Of a DNA stretch of 14,540 nucleotides, positions 1-8,316 are shown in pieces. The stretch is from positions 1-14,540 of the forward strand of contig JANBQC010000666.1 of NCBI GenBank assembly GCA_027576995.1. The letters are read 5' to 3'. Position 1 is the first letter of the stretch. Each line of letters starts with the position of its first letter. The position numbers and the translations under genes were made by a program. A model generated the notes under the pieces. The model worked only from the letters and a program-made list of their open reading frames with translations. It did not search any database and was not told the DNA's origin. This stretch comes from Dimargaris cristalligena (lineage: Eukaryota; Kickxellomycota; Dimargaritomycetes; Dimargaritales; Dimargaritaceae).

Positions 1-783
1 GGATACTACGCGTATGGGAAAGTATACGAGAGATCCATTATTAACCAGTGGTTTTTGCCTCATCCAACGGATTTATCATTATACAGTCTGGTTGAACCTT
101 TCCCACATGGTTCTCGCATGGATTAATGGGCTGGACCCCGATAATAAAAACCACCATCCGGAGATGACAGGCTGGTTTAGCTGGTCACCTATTCCACTTG
201 GAGTCGGAGAAACGCAGGAGGGTCCTTAATTAACAATGACATACTAACCTGCCACACTGGACCAGTATCCACTGGCCGAATGGGACAGACATGCTCCCTT
301 GTATAGTGGCAGGCCTAGTTCGTGTTTGACCCCTCTCTATTCGTATGTTTCATATCGTCCCAATCAAAGCAACTCTCAAATTAAAGTCAGACTTGGGATT
401 GGGATGCTATGGTTCAACTACAAAAATGGATTAGGTTTCAGACGAATTAGGCCGAGGGGGGAAGGCATGGTCGGGAGCAGTATACACCAGGACTGCATAC
501 CGTTTTGTGCTACACTCCAGTTCATTAATTCACTAATTACGACTATATTCGATGGTACGGCTCAATGAACTTTCCGTTACTTGTAATTCCACATTTAAAC
601 CTGTTATATTTCATGACCAGCGTCATTTATTGACAATTATAGGCTGGCTCACGGTCACTATTTCCTAATTCAATTTCCCCGGCGTTAAATACCCCGATTA
701 AGCCTTTTCCAAAACGTCCTTATCCAATTTTCAGGACACGCCCTTTCCCGCAAAAAGGCCCTGCAGCCTCCTCTACCTTGGCC
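1..783. other. Intergenic region upstream of first gene
   Basis: No gene I can defend. Two short open frames occur (14-229, ATG start, 71 codons; 299-568, no ATG start), but neither has a recognisable motif or a clear composition shift from the flanks. The last 100 bases before the first gene are pyrimidine-rich and hold a TATA-like TTAAATA near 685-691 and a CCAAT at about 724-728. These could belong to the promoter of the gene starting at 784. The far left could also contain the 3' end of a gene lying outside the window. Confidence 0.4.
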
Positions 784-1477
784 ATGGTCCAATCTACTAC
801 CAACCGACTCTATGCGTGCCTCATTATAGGCACACTGGTGTGGAGCTCGTTTCTGCCGTGTTGCCGAAGCCAACTGATCATTAACGACAATAGTCTCAGT
901 CAAATCAAACCCATCCACGAAGTCAGCTTTGGCCTTAGTGCTGCCACCAACGACCAAGGCCAGTGCCCTCTCGACTGTTCCAAAGCCCCGGACTGTCGGC
1001 GGTGTGTTTTCGACACGAGCGAATCATTCTATGTGGCCAAGGAGCAGAAGAGTAACGTGGTGACCCTCTTGTCGTTTCCCGTGCCTCCCATTTTCGATAC
1101 TCCCATAGTCCAGAGCTGTTATTTAAAACTGCCACCTGCGACGCTGGGGGGGAACGTCACCGTGTATATCGCCGAAGCCCGCGGCGAACCACCTATTCGG
1201 AACAACAAGCCCATGAATGGGTTGAATGCCCCGCAATTGGGCGACATCTACGGCTATTTTAAGGCCGGCGATCCCATTGAGGTACCGGTGCTATCAGGGT
1301 GCCGCACGGCGGTCAAATACAATGCTGTCTCAACGGCGGATTTTTATGTCACGGTGGTAAGTTGTCCAATGTTGAGTAAGAGGACCAAAGCGTAGGGCGG
1401 GGGCATTGCAGCGGGGGTCATGGATTGACTACCTGACCGGAACGCATACCCAAGCCAAGGTATCTATGTATGAATGA
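784..1477 (+). CDS. Secreted cysteine-rich protein, CBM96/DNRLRE-like, copy 1
   Basis: Proposed join 784-1356, 1412-1477 (212 residues). The ATG at 784 (GGCCATGG context) is preferred over the upstream in-frame TTG. Residues 1-29 form a signal peptide (hydrophobic 11-25), so the product should be secreted or surface-bound. The mature part has six Cys (61, 65, 71, 74, 112, 173) and one N-glycosylation site (N124). Blocks SFPVP (97-101), NAPQLG (148-153), YGYF (156-159) and VPVLSGCR (167-174) recur in the gene at 2218. Their order (YxRF-like strand, NAP-G loop, V-V-x-S near the C-terminus) recalls the CBM96/DNRLRE carbohydrate-binding sandwich; that family call is from memory of its pattern. 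Exon 1 ends at a GTAAGT donor in phase 0. The acceptor at 1411 (TTGCAG) is my best choice but lacks a good branch site, so the last 21 residues are uncertain. Without splicing the frame stops at 1395. Confidence 0.75.
1357..1411 (+). other. Predicted 55-bp intron of copy 1
   Basis: The donor is GTAAGT directly after codon 191, and the acceptor is GCATTGCAG. The donor sits at the same place in the protein alignment and in the same phase (0) as the donor of the paralogue at 2824, which is the main support. The exon after 1411 reads 21 codons and keeps a weak match (TG, then T, then Q/K) to exon 2 of the paralogue. Later acceptors at 1454 and 1459 are possible alternatives. Confidence 0.6.
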
Positions 1478-2217
1478 TGGGCCGAGAAACCATGTTTAAC
1501 CCTAACGTCCTTTATTTACTTACTGGGTTGTATTATTTGGCCGCTGACCACCGACTACTGGATGGCGGGGCGGGGTTTCTAGCTAACCGATGACGTCGTA
1601 GTGTTCCCTGGCAAAAATTCAGGTCAATCGGCCGCCCTTCGATTCAAAATCGACGACGATAAGGATATGAACAAGGTCGTATTCTAGTCGGTTAAACCCC
1701 ACTACCTTGGCTTATAAAATAGCCGATATCCCCGAAGCTCTTCTCGGTCTGATAATGTTCGTAGATTATATGTTTTTTGGGGGGAGAAACACCGTCTCCC
1801 TACTTCCCCATCTTGAATACATTGGGCTTATTGACGTAAATTAGCAACCAATAAATCCCGAGTGTAGGTTTCACTTACTCCTGCTAACTTAATCACTTTA
1901 TTGCCCCATTCACCCAGCTGGATCCAGACTGTCGCTGAGTCAGCTTAGTTCTCCACAAGGGGCACGTACACTTGGGTCAGTTAAAACCTTGGGCTTGTTT
2001 TGGACTTTTCATACTGATTGTCCAATGACGACGGGACCCGCTTCGCCTTCTATAGTTGATTGATAAATATCCTCCTTCCCGATAGTGTAGCCTAGTCAGT
2101 TATACTCGAATTACTTACGGGGACGACGCTCCCATCGTGGTTTCTTATTTGATTATAGTGGTACGGCATTGTTAAATTATTCTGTAGACCACATTAGTAT
2201 TCCGGGCCCCTGTCTCT
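1478..2217. other. Spacer between the two paralogues
   Basis: AT-rich spacer with no convincing open frame on either strand. An AATAAA at 1850-1855 could end the upstream transcript, although it lies about 370 bases past the proposed stop. The end of this stretch should contain the promoter of the second copy; AT-rich TATA-like strings occur near 2060-2070 and 2170-2180, but none stands out. Confidence 0.4.
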
Positions 2218-2943
2218 ATGATGCGAGTAGTATCATATTATGCCGTTTCCTGGGGACTCCTCCTAACCCTGCTACTCACGACTCGACCGGTTATCACCGA
2301 CCATGTGCTCCACCAGACTTCGGCAAATGAGGCCATTTTCGTAGCCAAGTCGACGCAGCCTATCCCCCTACTATGCCCCCAAAATGACTGTGCCAAGCGC
2401 AACTTTGGCCGCCTTCCGTATCTTCTCGTCCGCGAAAACATAGCGGAAGATCCCAGCCACCCCACGGTTACGATATCCGCCTCCGCGCCCCTCAAACAGG
2501 ACCGGGCGGAGCCCAGTTTTAACCGAGTGAGCATGAAGACGTTTATGAGTTTCCCCATTCCCACCCTGAAATGGAACGAAACGTTTTCGATTTGCTCGCT
2601 GGTGATGGCGAACCCCATCACTTCGAAAAATTTGGGCCGGATTTATACACGGGAACTCCGGTCCAGTTTTGACCAGTACAAAACAACTTACGACAACGCC
2701 CCTTCGGAGGGTGGGACATACGGCTTTTTTGACCCTAATCATATCACCGCAGTACCGGTATTGTCGGCTTGTCGGCGAGCGGCCCTGGATACAAGTAATG
2801 TAGTGCACTTATCGCTAAGCGGGGTAAGTCATTTAGCCATGTCGAGGATGGGTACTAATTTGCGTGATAGTTACACTGAGCTGACTACGGGGTGTGATAC
2901 AAAGGATGTCCTCATCTCGACTAACTTTTATCTAACGCTATGA
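2218..2943 (+). CDS. Secreted cysteine-containing protein, CBM96/DNRLRE-like, copy 2
   Basis: Proposed join 2218-2823, 2881-2943 (222 residues); unspliced, the frame is open for 241. Residues 1-28 are a signal peptide with a leucine-rich core (14-20). The mature protein has Cys at 53, 58, 126, 185 and 207 and an N-glycosylation site at N120. SFPIP (111-115), NAPSEG (160-165), YGFF (168-171) and VPVLSACR (179-186) match copy 1 in order and spacing. An NFG near 62-64 followed by a hydrophobic strand is also typical of DNRLRE/CBM96 N-terminal halves, as I recall the family. Overall identity to copy 1 is low, so the duplication is old or fast-evolving. Secretion is well supported by the signal peptide; carbohydrate binding is inference. 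The copies lie head to tail with about 740 bases between them, so each probably has its own promoter. Confidence 0.8.
   Translation: MMRVVSYYAVSWGLLLTLLLTTRPVITDHVLHQTSANEAIFVAKSTQPIPLLCPQNDCAKRNFGRLPYLLVRENIAEDPSHPTVTISASAPLKQDRAEPSFNRVSMKTFMSFPIPTLKWNETFSICSLVMANPITSKNLGRIYTRELRSSFDQYKTTYDNAPSEGGTYGFFDPNHITAVPVLSACRRAALDTSNVVHLSLSGVSHLAMSRMGTNLRDSYTELTTGCDTKDVLISTNFYLTL
2824..2880 (+). other. Predicted in-frame 57-bp intron of copy 2
   Basis: The donor GTAAGT falls in phase 0 after codon 202. A near-perfect branch motif TACTAAT lies at about 2853-2859, and the acceptor is CTGAG ending at 2880. The nearer AG at 2870 would give an immediate stop (TTA CAC TGA), so 2880 is preferred. The intron is a multiple of three without an in-frame stop, so spliced and retained transcripts both encode full proteins that differ by 19 residues. 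Confidence 0.65.
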
Positions 2944-3866
2944 CTATTTGCATACACGCCCGCTTCGGATGACCTCGATCAATCTATTTTCCTTTTGGAA
3001 CCAGCGGCCCGATGAATTGGTGAATGCTACATTCGGCGGTATTGGAAGTCAGTATACGCTACCCTATCTCCACGTTGTAATTAGCCCGTCCCGTAATGAT
3101 GAACTGGTAAACGGCTATCCCAATGACGCATTTGGTATCCCGGTTTAATACCAATGTAATCCATTTTATCCCTGAATTGCGCGACCTGTTCCGCCAATAA
3201 ATTGTACTTCTGGGCACTCATGGGAATTCTATAGTACTGCTGTGACGGATAATGACTCGTATTGATTCTGGGTGGAGGCTTTCGGGTATAGAGGCACTTG
3301 AATAGCCAACAAATACACGAGTGGCTATGGAGCAGCACTGTCCAAGATGGCCCGGAGAATATAATATATTATAATAACCTGCACCTGTGACTTGTAAGCG
3401 GCTATTTTGGACCTCTATATTTGAATGATCAACAGTGTGCACATGATTGCTATTTTCTACAGAAGCCAGGGTCTAGTAACACTATAGCACACACCACTAT
3501 GGTTTATTGGATTGGGTGCGGCTATTCCCACCTGCCAAATTATGGGCGATTATTGGCCTATGGGTGCCCTGGCGACCGGTACTAATAGACCGCCGTGACT
3601 CCCAACGGGACTGCTGCTATTTCCACAGCTTAACTACTCCATACATTGGCGGTTCAGGGATATATATATTCTATCACCTTGCCTCTCCAACTGTTGCTTA
3701 CTAAAAGCTCTCATTATATTCTCCTCATTCTCACCCCACTATTATTCTGTAAACCCTACTCTGCATTTATCTTCCGCTAACCCACAGCTCACTCGGCTGT
3801 ACCTTTTTCTTTTCACTTTCCCATTCCTTTACGCAGAACCTCCTTCCACCCACCTCGTCCGCCACT
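2944..3866. other. Intergenic region with pyrimidine-rich leader of the oxidase gene
   Basis: No supported gene; several 60-85 codon frames on both strands lack motifs. An AATAAA at 3196-3201 could terminate the upstream transcript. Around 3362-3373 there is a perfect AT palindrome (ATAATATATTAT). From about 3705 to 3866 the plus strand becomes strongly C/T-rich, typical of a fungal core promoter and 5' leader, and it runs into the CCGCCACTATGG start of the oxidase gene. Confidence 0.5.
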
Positions 3867-5741
3867 ATGGCCACCCAGTCGTGTGTCAAGGTTCTAGGAG
3901 GTGGTGTTGTAGGTCTCACCACCGCCCTGGTCCTTCGCCAGAGCCGCTACGCCGTTACGGTTCTGGCCAAAGACCTTCCGGGCCAGGCGGGGAATGCCCA
4001 GTTTGCCAGTCCATCCGCGGGTGCCCATTGGCGCTCCTGGGCCGACGCCGCTGACGTGCGTTTGCAGCGGTTCGAGGAACTGACCCTGGCCCGCCTGTTC
4101 GAGTTGGCCCGGAAGCACCCTGAGTGCGGTATCGTGCCCACCCGCTCGTTTGACTACTGGGAGGAAATTCCCCAAGGGGGCGCCCGTGTCTGGTTCGATA
4201 AACTGGTCCCGGAGGTAAGTAGCTTGCTCTGCCCAAGCTTAAACGTCGCTCTGGGGGTCCAACGTAGTGTGTCCCCATAGGTGGGCTTCTTGGTCTTTTC
4301 CATGCGAAATATATATATATATATATATATATATACTGAGTACCTAACTTTGGCTATTTCCGCAAGTGTATTTCTATGGACTTTGCTCTAAAAGTTCCGC
4401 ACATTGGCCCCGGAGGAGCTCGTCCCGAATACAAAGATGGGCGTAACCTACAAGAAAATCGCCATCAATGTCCCGGTTTATCTACAGTGGGTATACCAGC
4501 AATGCATTGATGCAGGGGTTAAGGTGGTTCGTTTGGACAGCTACTACTCGGATGTCAATGGGGCGTTTACCCATGAACCCCAGCATCCCACGGCGGACAT
4601 TGTGGTCAACTGTACGGGGTTAGGTGCCCGTACGCTGGGTGGTGTGGAGGACCTGGACGTGTATTCGGTGCGAGGCCAGTGGATGCTTGTGCGCGCTCCC
4701 TCCGTCAAGGATAGTATCAATGTGACCACTAAACCCGGCCCCGTCGCTATGATGACTACCATCATTCCGCGGGGCGATGGGACGGTGTTTTTAGGCGGCA
4801 GCAAGGAGAGTTCAAGCTAGTAAGTCATATAGATGGAGTCCGTAGACTATCCCTCGCTGGTCATTCTGAATAGGCCGGTGTGATTATTTTAGTGGTTGAT
4901 TTTTTAACAGTAATAATGACAGCCCTGTACTTCAATCCCAGCCTAGAAAATACCCGCATAATAGGAGGGTTATTTTTGTGCTACAACTCATTTCGCACCT
5001 AATTCCGACACTCACTATACCGTACGTTACTCTAATTCGGAATCCCGCCTCTTTAGTGATGCGACTGTCAACAAGGCCACCTCTGACATTATCTGGGAGC
5101 GCTGCACTAGCGTGTGTCCCGAACTTGTAGCTGATTACAACGCATGGAACACCCAAGCTGACAAAACTGAACCGTTTGTCCTGGCCGAGGGTGCCGGTCT
5201 ACGCCCCGGTCGAGTTGGCGGACCCCGTGTTGATATGGAGCCTCAATGTAATCGAACAAGGCTAAAAGATACTATTACTCTCTTGAATTCTGGAAGCCGG
5301 TCGCGTATTGAGGCCTTCTAAATAGTTGCACAGCGACAACACCCCAGCAACGCCTTATCAATCTAAAGCTTTAAACTAATAACTAATCCTATACATGTGG
5401 GCTCATCTCAAATATTACGGTAATTGTATATCCTTTTATGTTTATATTTCAATTGCAAGATCAAGATCGCTACCTCATCCACAATTACGGGCATGCCGGC
5501 TACGGTAAGTCAATGGTGTCTTTATAATTGCCTATGTATCTAGGTTTGAAGCCATTTTTTCAAACCGATTTAATGAATAGGACACGGCTGATCCTAGGAT
5601 GTATTTCACTGAACGCTATGGTATATCAAATCCTAATAATATTATGCTTATTTGGTTCATTCATCAGGTTACCAAACTAGCTGGAGCTGCGCCTGGGAGG
5701 TTCTTGCCATGGTCCAAGGACTATTGCCGGCGAAGGAATAG
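3867..5741 (+). CDS. D-amino-acid oxidase (FAD-dependent), five exons
   Basis: Join 3867-4214, 4395-4819, 5057-5247, 5460-5504, 5668-5741 gives 360 residues, a normal family length. The enzyme oxidatively deaminates D-amino acids to 2-oxo acids, ammonia and hydrogen peroxide. Motifs in order: dinucleotide-binding GGGVVG (11-16), SPSAGAHWRSW (48-58), KMGVTYK (130-136), VVNCTGLGAR (186-195), RGQ (209-211), TIIPR (238-242), GLRPGRVGGPR (305-315) and HNYGHAGYGYQTSW (329-342). R307 aligns with the carboxylate-binding Arg283 of mammalian enzymes. The position of their Tyr228 (YIIP) is Thr238 here, and that of Tyr224 is Ala234, so substrate choice may differ. The C-terminus is AKE, with no SKL-type peroxisomal signal. 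Introns are 180, 237, 212 and 163 bp; donors are GTAAGT (three) and GTAATC (intron 3). All joins were chosen because they restore family motifs. D-aspartate oxidase is the main alternative. Confidence 0.94.
4309..4335. repeat. (AT)n microsatellite in oxidase intron 1
   Basis: An uninterrupted AT dinucleotide run of about 13 units lies inside the first intron, roughly 60 bases before the acceptor at 4394. It lies close to where a branch site would be expected, so length variation could affect splicing; that effect is speculation. Confidence 0.95.
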
Positions 5742-6270
5742 TCATCCCACGACGTGTCGGCCATTTGTTTCCTCATGGTTCAAGTAAACTGCCGGCCGAA
5801 TAAACCCTTTAATTTTATCACGAACAGTCTTCCTATCCGTGAATGTGTCGGTACTTCCAACAGTTATTAGCATGGCCTATTCTTTTACTCGCTAATCCAT
5901 TTTTAATATGATCAATAAATTATAGACCAACGTCTTCACCAAGGTCCCGTCTTGAATGAATAAAAGAGACCCCGCGGTCAAAAGATGGACCACTCCGCCG
6001 GCAATAGACTCCCAATGTTATTTATTTATATTTCTAACGAATTGTCCTAAGATTTTAAAGGGACTAATGGATATATGGAAGGAAAGGCCAGAATAACGAA
6101 CCAATAGCATATCGATGGATAACACCGGACCAGGCGGCGGTAATTTGGCTATTAGGAAGTAATACACTTGTGCCCGTTTTCATCGGACATGCGGTCCACC
6201 TGGGGTAGCATATTGATGAATAGAGTAGCAGCACTGGTGCTGGAAATTGTTGAACTCAGTCTCGTGCGTA
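5742..6270. other. Convergent intergenic region
   Basis: This lies between the 3' ends of the oxidase (plus strand) and the coiled-coil gene (minus strand). No gene is supported; a 60-codon plus-strand frame at 6168-6350 lies largely antisense to the minus-strand gene. Besides the AATAAA at 5799, a TTTATTTAT at 6021-6029 reads AATAAATA on the minus strand and could be the polyadenylation signal of the gene ending at 6271, about 250 bases away. Confidence 0.45.
5799..5804 (+). terminator. Polyadenylation signal of the oxidase gene
   Basis: A canonical AATAAA lies 58 bases after the proposed oxidase stop codon and is followed by T-rich sequence (TTTAATTTTATC). The spacing is normal for a fungal 3' UTR and independently supports the exon 5 end. 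Confidence 0.65.
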
Positions 6271-6828
6271 TTATGAAGTGGCTGAGTCATCAGCGGCAAT
6301 TACGCCAGTTTTCACATCAAAAAAATTATTGGCGTACTCGGCAGATGTAATGTGGGTAAGCATTTCTTTTTCAACGGGGTCATTCGGGCGAAGGTAAAAT
6401 ATCCAAGGAACCAAACCCTGTCCTTTGGGTCCTAGACCTACGTACATTCGGAGCTTTTCCATGGATATGGAATGCACAAAAGCGGGTTCAGTTTTCTCGG
6501 ATAGTCGGATTTCAAAGGGTAGTATTAGTTCAGTATTCTTGGCTTTTTGGTATCGCTCATTAATCTCGGTTAAAAACCCGGCACTTTCCTGGTAATGGGC
6601 GGCTTCTTCAAAATGTTTCACTAGGTTGGCTTGAGCCTCTTGCATGACACGGGTCCGCTCTTCGTTCTGAGCCCGAAGGGTTACTAGAGCCTCGTTGGCT
6701 TCTGAAGACGGCAAAGGGGGGGTCGGTGTCTTAATGCAATCGTAGATCTTGCGAAGCCTGCTAGGAATATAGCTGCGTTTTTGGATAGTTTGGACTTGGG
6801 ATTGGGTTTCATGGCGGCTCTTCTGCAA
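6271..6828 (-). CDS. Uncharacterised protein with coiled coil; 5' end unresolved
   Basis: I do not recognise the family. The frame is open on the minus strand from upstream of 6828 to the TAA at 6271, but it has no ATG until 6645. A pyrimidine-rich tract followed by CTTTCCCAG gives a good acceptor ending at 6829, so this stretch may be a last exon in phase 0 with the start in an upstream exon I cannot identify. It begins LQKSRHETQ. A basic region (KRSYIPSRLRK) is followed by a charged, Ala/Glu/Gln-rich helical segment of about 55 residues with coiled-coil character, then a compact C-terminal part with VGLGPKGQGLVPWIFYLRP and an acidic end. The only well-placed ATG (6812, GCCGCCATGA) is in another frame and joins this one only across a run of seven C at 6716-6722. 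Candidate starts are therefore an upstream exon, M at 6645, or the 6812 ATG with a frame change. No function is proposed. Confidence 0.65.
   Translation of the reverse strand: MQKSRHETQSQVQTIQKRSYIPSRLRKIYDCIKTPTPPLPSSEANEALVTLRAQNEERTRVMQEAQANLVKHFEEAAHYQESAGFLTEINERYQKAKNTELILPFEIRLSEKTEPAFVHSISMEKLRMYVGLGPKGQGLVPWIFYLRPNDPVEKEMLTHITSAEYANNFFDVKTGVIAADDSATS
6684..6812 (-). other. Overlapping short ATG frame with strong start context
   Basis: This is the first ATG on the minus strand after the candidate promoter and leader near 7030-6850. It opens a 42-codon frame, MKPNPKSKLSKN followed by a hydrophobic AAIFLAGFARSTIAL stretch that looks like a membrane helix or organelle presequence. The frame stops at 6684. 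Before that it crosses the C7 run, where gaining one C would fuse it to the long coiled-coil frame. It may be the true N-terminus, an upstream frame, or chance. Confidence 0.35.
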
Positions 6829-7607
6829 CTGGGAAAGTAGGGGAGGGGGTGGGCGTGAGAGTAGGTGTGGGAGTGTGAGAGGGGGGATGTTAAAGAATGA
6901 AGAAACTCTCAAAGTACAGAGTTAGGAATATCTGACGAGAAGTCGAGTTGGGTGGGTAGTTGATCAAGATTAAAGCGAAATAAATTTAATAGGAGTGGGG
7001 TAACTTTAGAGAGATGTGCGAGGCACTCGCTATTTATGCAAAGTGTATTCACGGCGCAAGTCCCTTGGAGGTTTGGGCAACGTAAAAAACAGGACGACGT
7101 CGATGCCCCGTTAATCCATCTACAAAATACTCCCAGGGGGCTGGTCCTTCGTGAGGTTCATTGTTGCGAAGGCCATACGGTTAACCATCAGTTGGTTGGC
7201 TCCCCCGATTCTTAAACGGATAATTTGGAATACGTCAACAGACCAACCGCGGTAGTGTCGGTGCTCGAAAAGGAATCAACCGAACCCCCGTAAGGGTATG
7301 GGTATGTGCAACCAATCATCGGCTTCAAGGCCGAATGGGGCGGCATTTGGGAGGAAAGGGGGAAAGTGCAACAGTATTCCTAATATACATTGAGGGTGGC
7401 GAAAAATAGAAACGAACATTAATGAAATTCATATGAGTGAAATTCAGCGCAGCTGTACATGATTGTAAATTATATATGTGCAGGAAATAGGCAGGCTATG
7501 GATTTTTAACTAGCTGTGCTAGCCTTTTCCGGTGGATTTTTTTTGGTTAACCCGTATGGTTGAACCCCTCACGAATTCCTGGGCTGTTTTTTCGCTCGTT
7601 GAAAATA
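6829..7607. other. Probable 5' flank of the minus-strand gene
   Basis: Read on the minus strand, it has a TATA-like CATAAATAG at about 7040-7032, followed by a C/T-rich leader that runs to the acceptor-like CTTTCCCAG at 6829. No convincing first exon is seen: a 22-codon frame starting at 7188 ends in a stop, and its only donor-like GT is in the wrong phase. On the plus strand, 7424-7457 carries the first copy of a diverged direct repeat. The rest shows nothing I can name. Confidence 0.4.
7424..7457 (+). repeat. Diverged direct repeat, copy A
   Basis: This stretch matches 8006-8039 at 29 of 34 positions without gaps. The core is CATATG, then an ATTCAGC block, then CAGCTGTA; it includes the palindromic hexamers CATATG and CAGCTG. 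The copies are 582 bases apart in the same orientation. Similarity fades on both sides, so this is either an old dispersed repeat or a duplicated regulatory block. Confidence 0.6.
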
Positions 7608-7823
7608 ATGTCGATGGAGTGCGTCGTTGTCCCACTTTGGATATTCCTAATTGCAATCCCAGAGGCTAACTGTGGCCGATACACACCAACCAATCTTATC
7701 TTGGTGACATTGCTCTCAATCGATCAAAGGGGGTCAAATACCATTGGAAAAAGGGGAGTCCCAAGAGGTCTTCGCGGGTTTAGCGAAAAGTGCACGGTTT
7801 CGATGGAAGGGTACACATTGTGA
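7608..7823 (+). CDS. Possible small secreted or membrane protein
   Basis: A 71-residue frame starts at the first of two nearby ATGs (MSMEC). Residues 4-18 are hydrophobic (CVVVPLWIFLIAIPE), and the sequence then changes to polar at NCGRY, the layout of a signal peptide with cleavage near residue 22. A second, weaker hydrophobic stretch (LILVTLLSI) follows, then a basic segment (GKRGVPRGLRG). A KR pair could be a processing site. There are three Cys in all. I do not recognise it, and its codon use does not separate it clearly from chance. A good acceptor-like GTTTCCGTTGCAG ends at about 7932, so a longer spliced gene is possible, but I found no satisfying donor or following exon. Confidence 0.3.
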   Translation: MSMECVVVPLWIFLIAIPEANCGRYTPTNLILVTLLSIDQRGSNTIGKRGVPRGLRGFSEKCTVSMEGYTL

Positions 7824-8005
7824 AGTGTGAATCGCTTCGTAGAATGGTGAACCAGAACACGTACACACACATCCATAGCTAATGAAGACTAAACTGGTCA
7901 TTTTAACCCCCTTTCGATTGTTTCCGTTGCAGGTAGTCTATATACCCATCTCTCCGAGCATCATCTGTTATCTGTTTTTTTTAAAAAAACGAAGTCCCCG
8001 TTGGG

Positions 8006-8039
8006 GAAATCCATATGGGAGACATTCAGCTCAGCTGTA
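8006..8039 (+). repeat. Diverged direct repeat, copy B
   Basis: Second copy of the element at 7424-7457, sharing 29 of 34 bases. It lies 16 bases after a T8A7 tract and is preceded by a small CCCC-GTT-GGGG hairpin that copy A lacks. Confidence 0.6.
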
Positions 8040-8316
8040 TAACTAAACATAGATTCGATACCGCTAATATGTCAATGTAAAAATAAATGTATCGCCTATT
8101 TTGCCGTGTACATTTTGTTTAAAACCCTGCATAGCCATTGGGATATACCTATATAAAACATAATGAAACTGGTTTAATGTGACAGGCCTTAAGGCATTGG
8201 GCAAAGTCCGGCGTCCGACATGTAGCCCAAAATCGGATATTACAATCATAGTCCTACCTAAGATAAGTGCGAACCGATTAAGTAGGGCATAAGCTAAATA
8301 GGTAAATGGAGATATT

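Noticed and set aside
14..568. Two open frames (71 and 89 codons) at the left end
   Set aside because: No motifs, the second has no ATG start, and neither fits a signal-peptide or exon pattern; length is within chance for this composition.
2948..3704. Several 65-85 codon frames on both strands after the second paralogue, including a minus-strand frame with a helical-looking segment
   Set aside because: They overlap one another, lack recognisable domains, and lie in a stretch that also holds a polyadenylation signal and a promoter-like leader.
3894..4278. Three minus-strand frames opposite oxidase exon 1
   Set aside because: They are antisense shadows of GC-rich coding sequence; the plus strand encodes the family motifs.
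4276..4308. Possible extra oxidase exon between AT-rich halves of intron 1
   Set aside because: Family alignments run directly from WFDKLVPE to FRTLAPEEL, so no residues are missing there.
4910..5056. Alternative acceptor after TTTTTTAACAG giving an earlier exon 3
   Set aside because: It stays open but puts the conserved RC...PEL...GLRPGR block in the wrong frame; the acceptor at 5056 restores it.
7975..7989. T8A7 tract as a terminator or element end
   Set aside because: No gene or hairpin upstream that it would terminate; simple runs of this size are expected in AT-rich fungal spacers.
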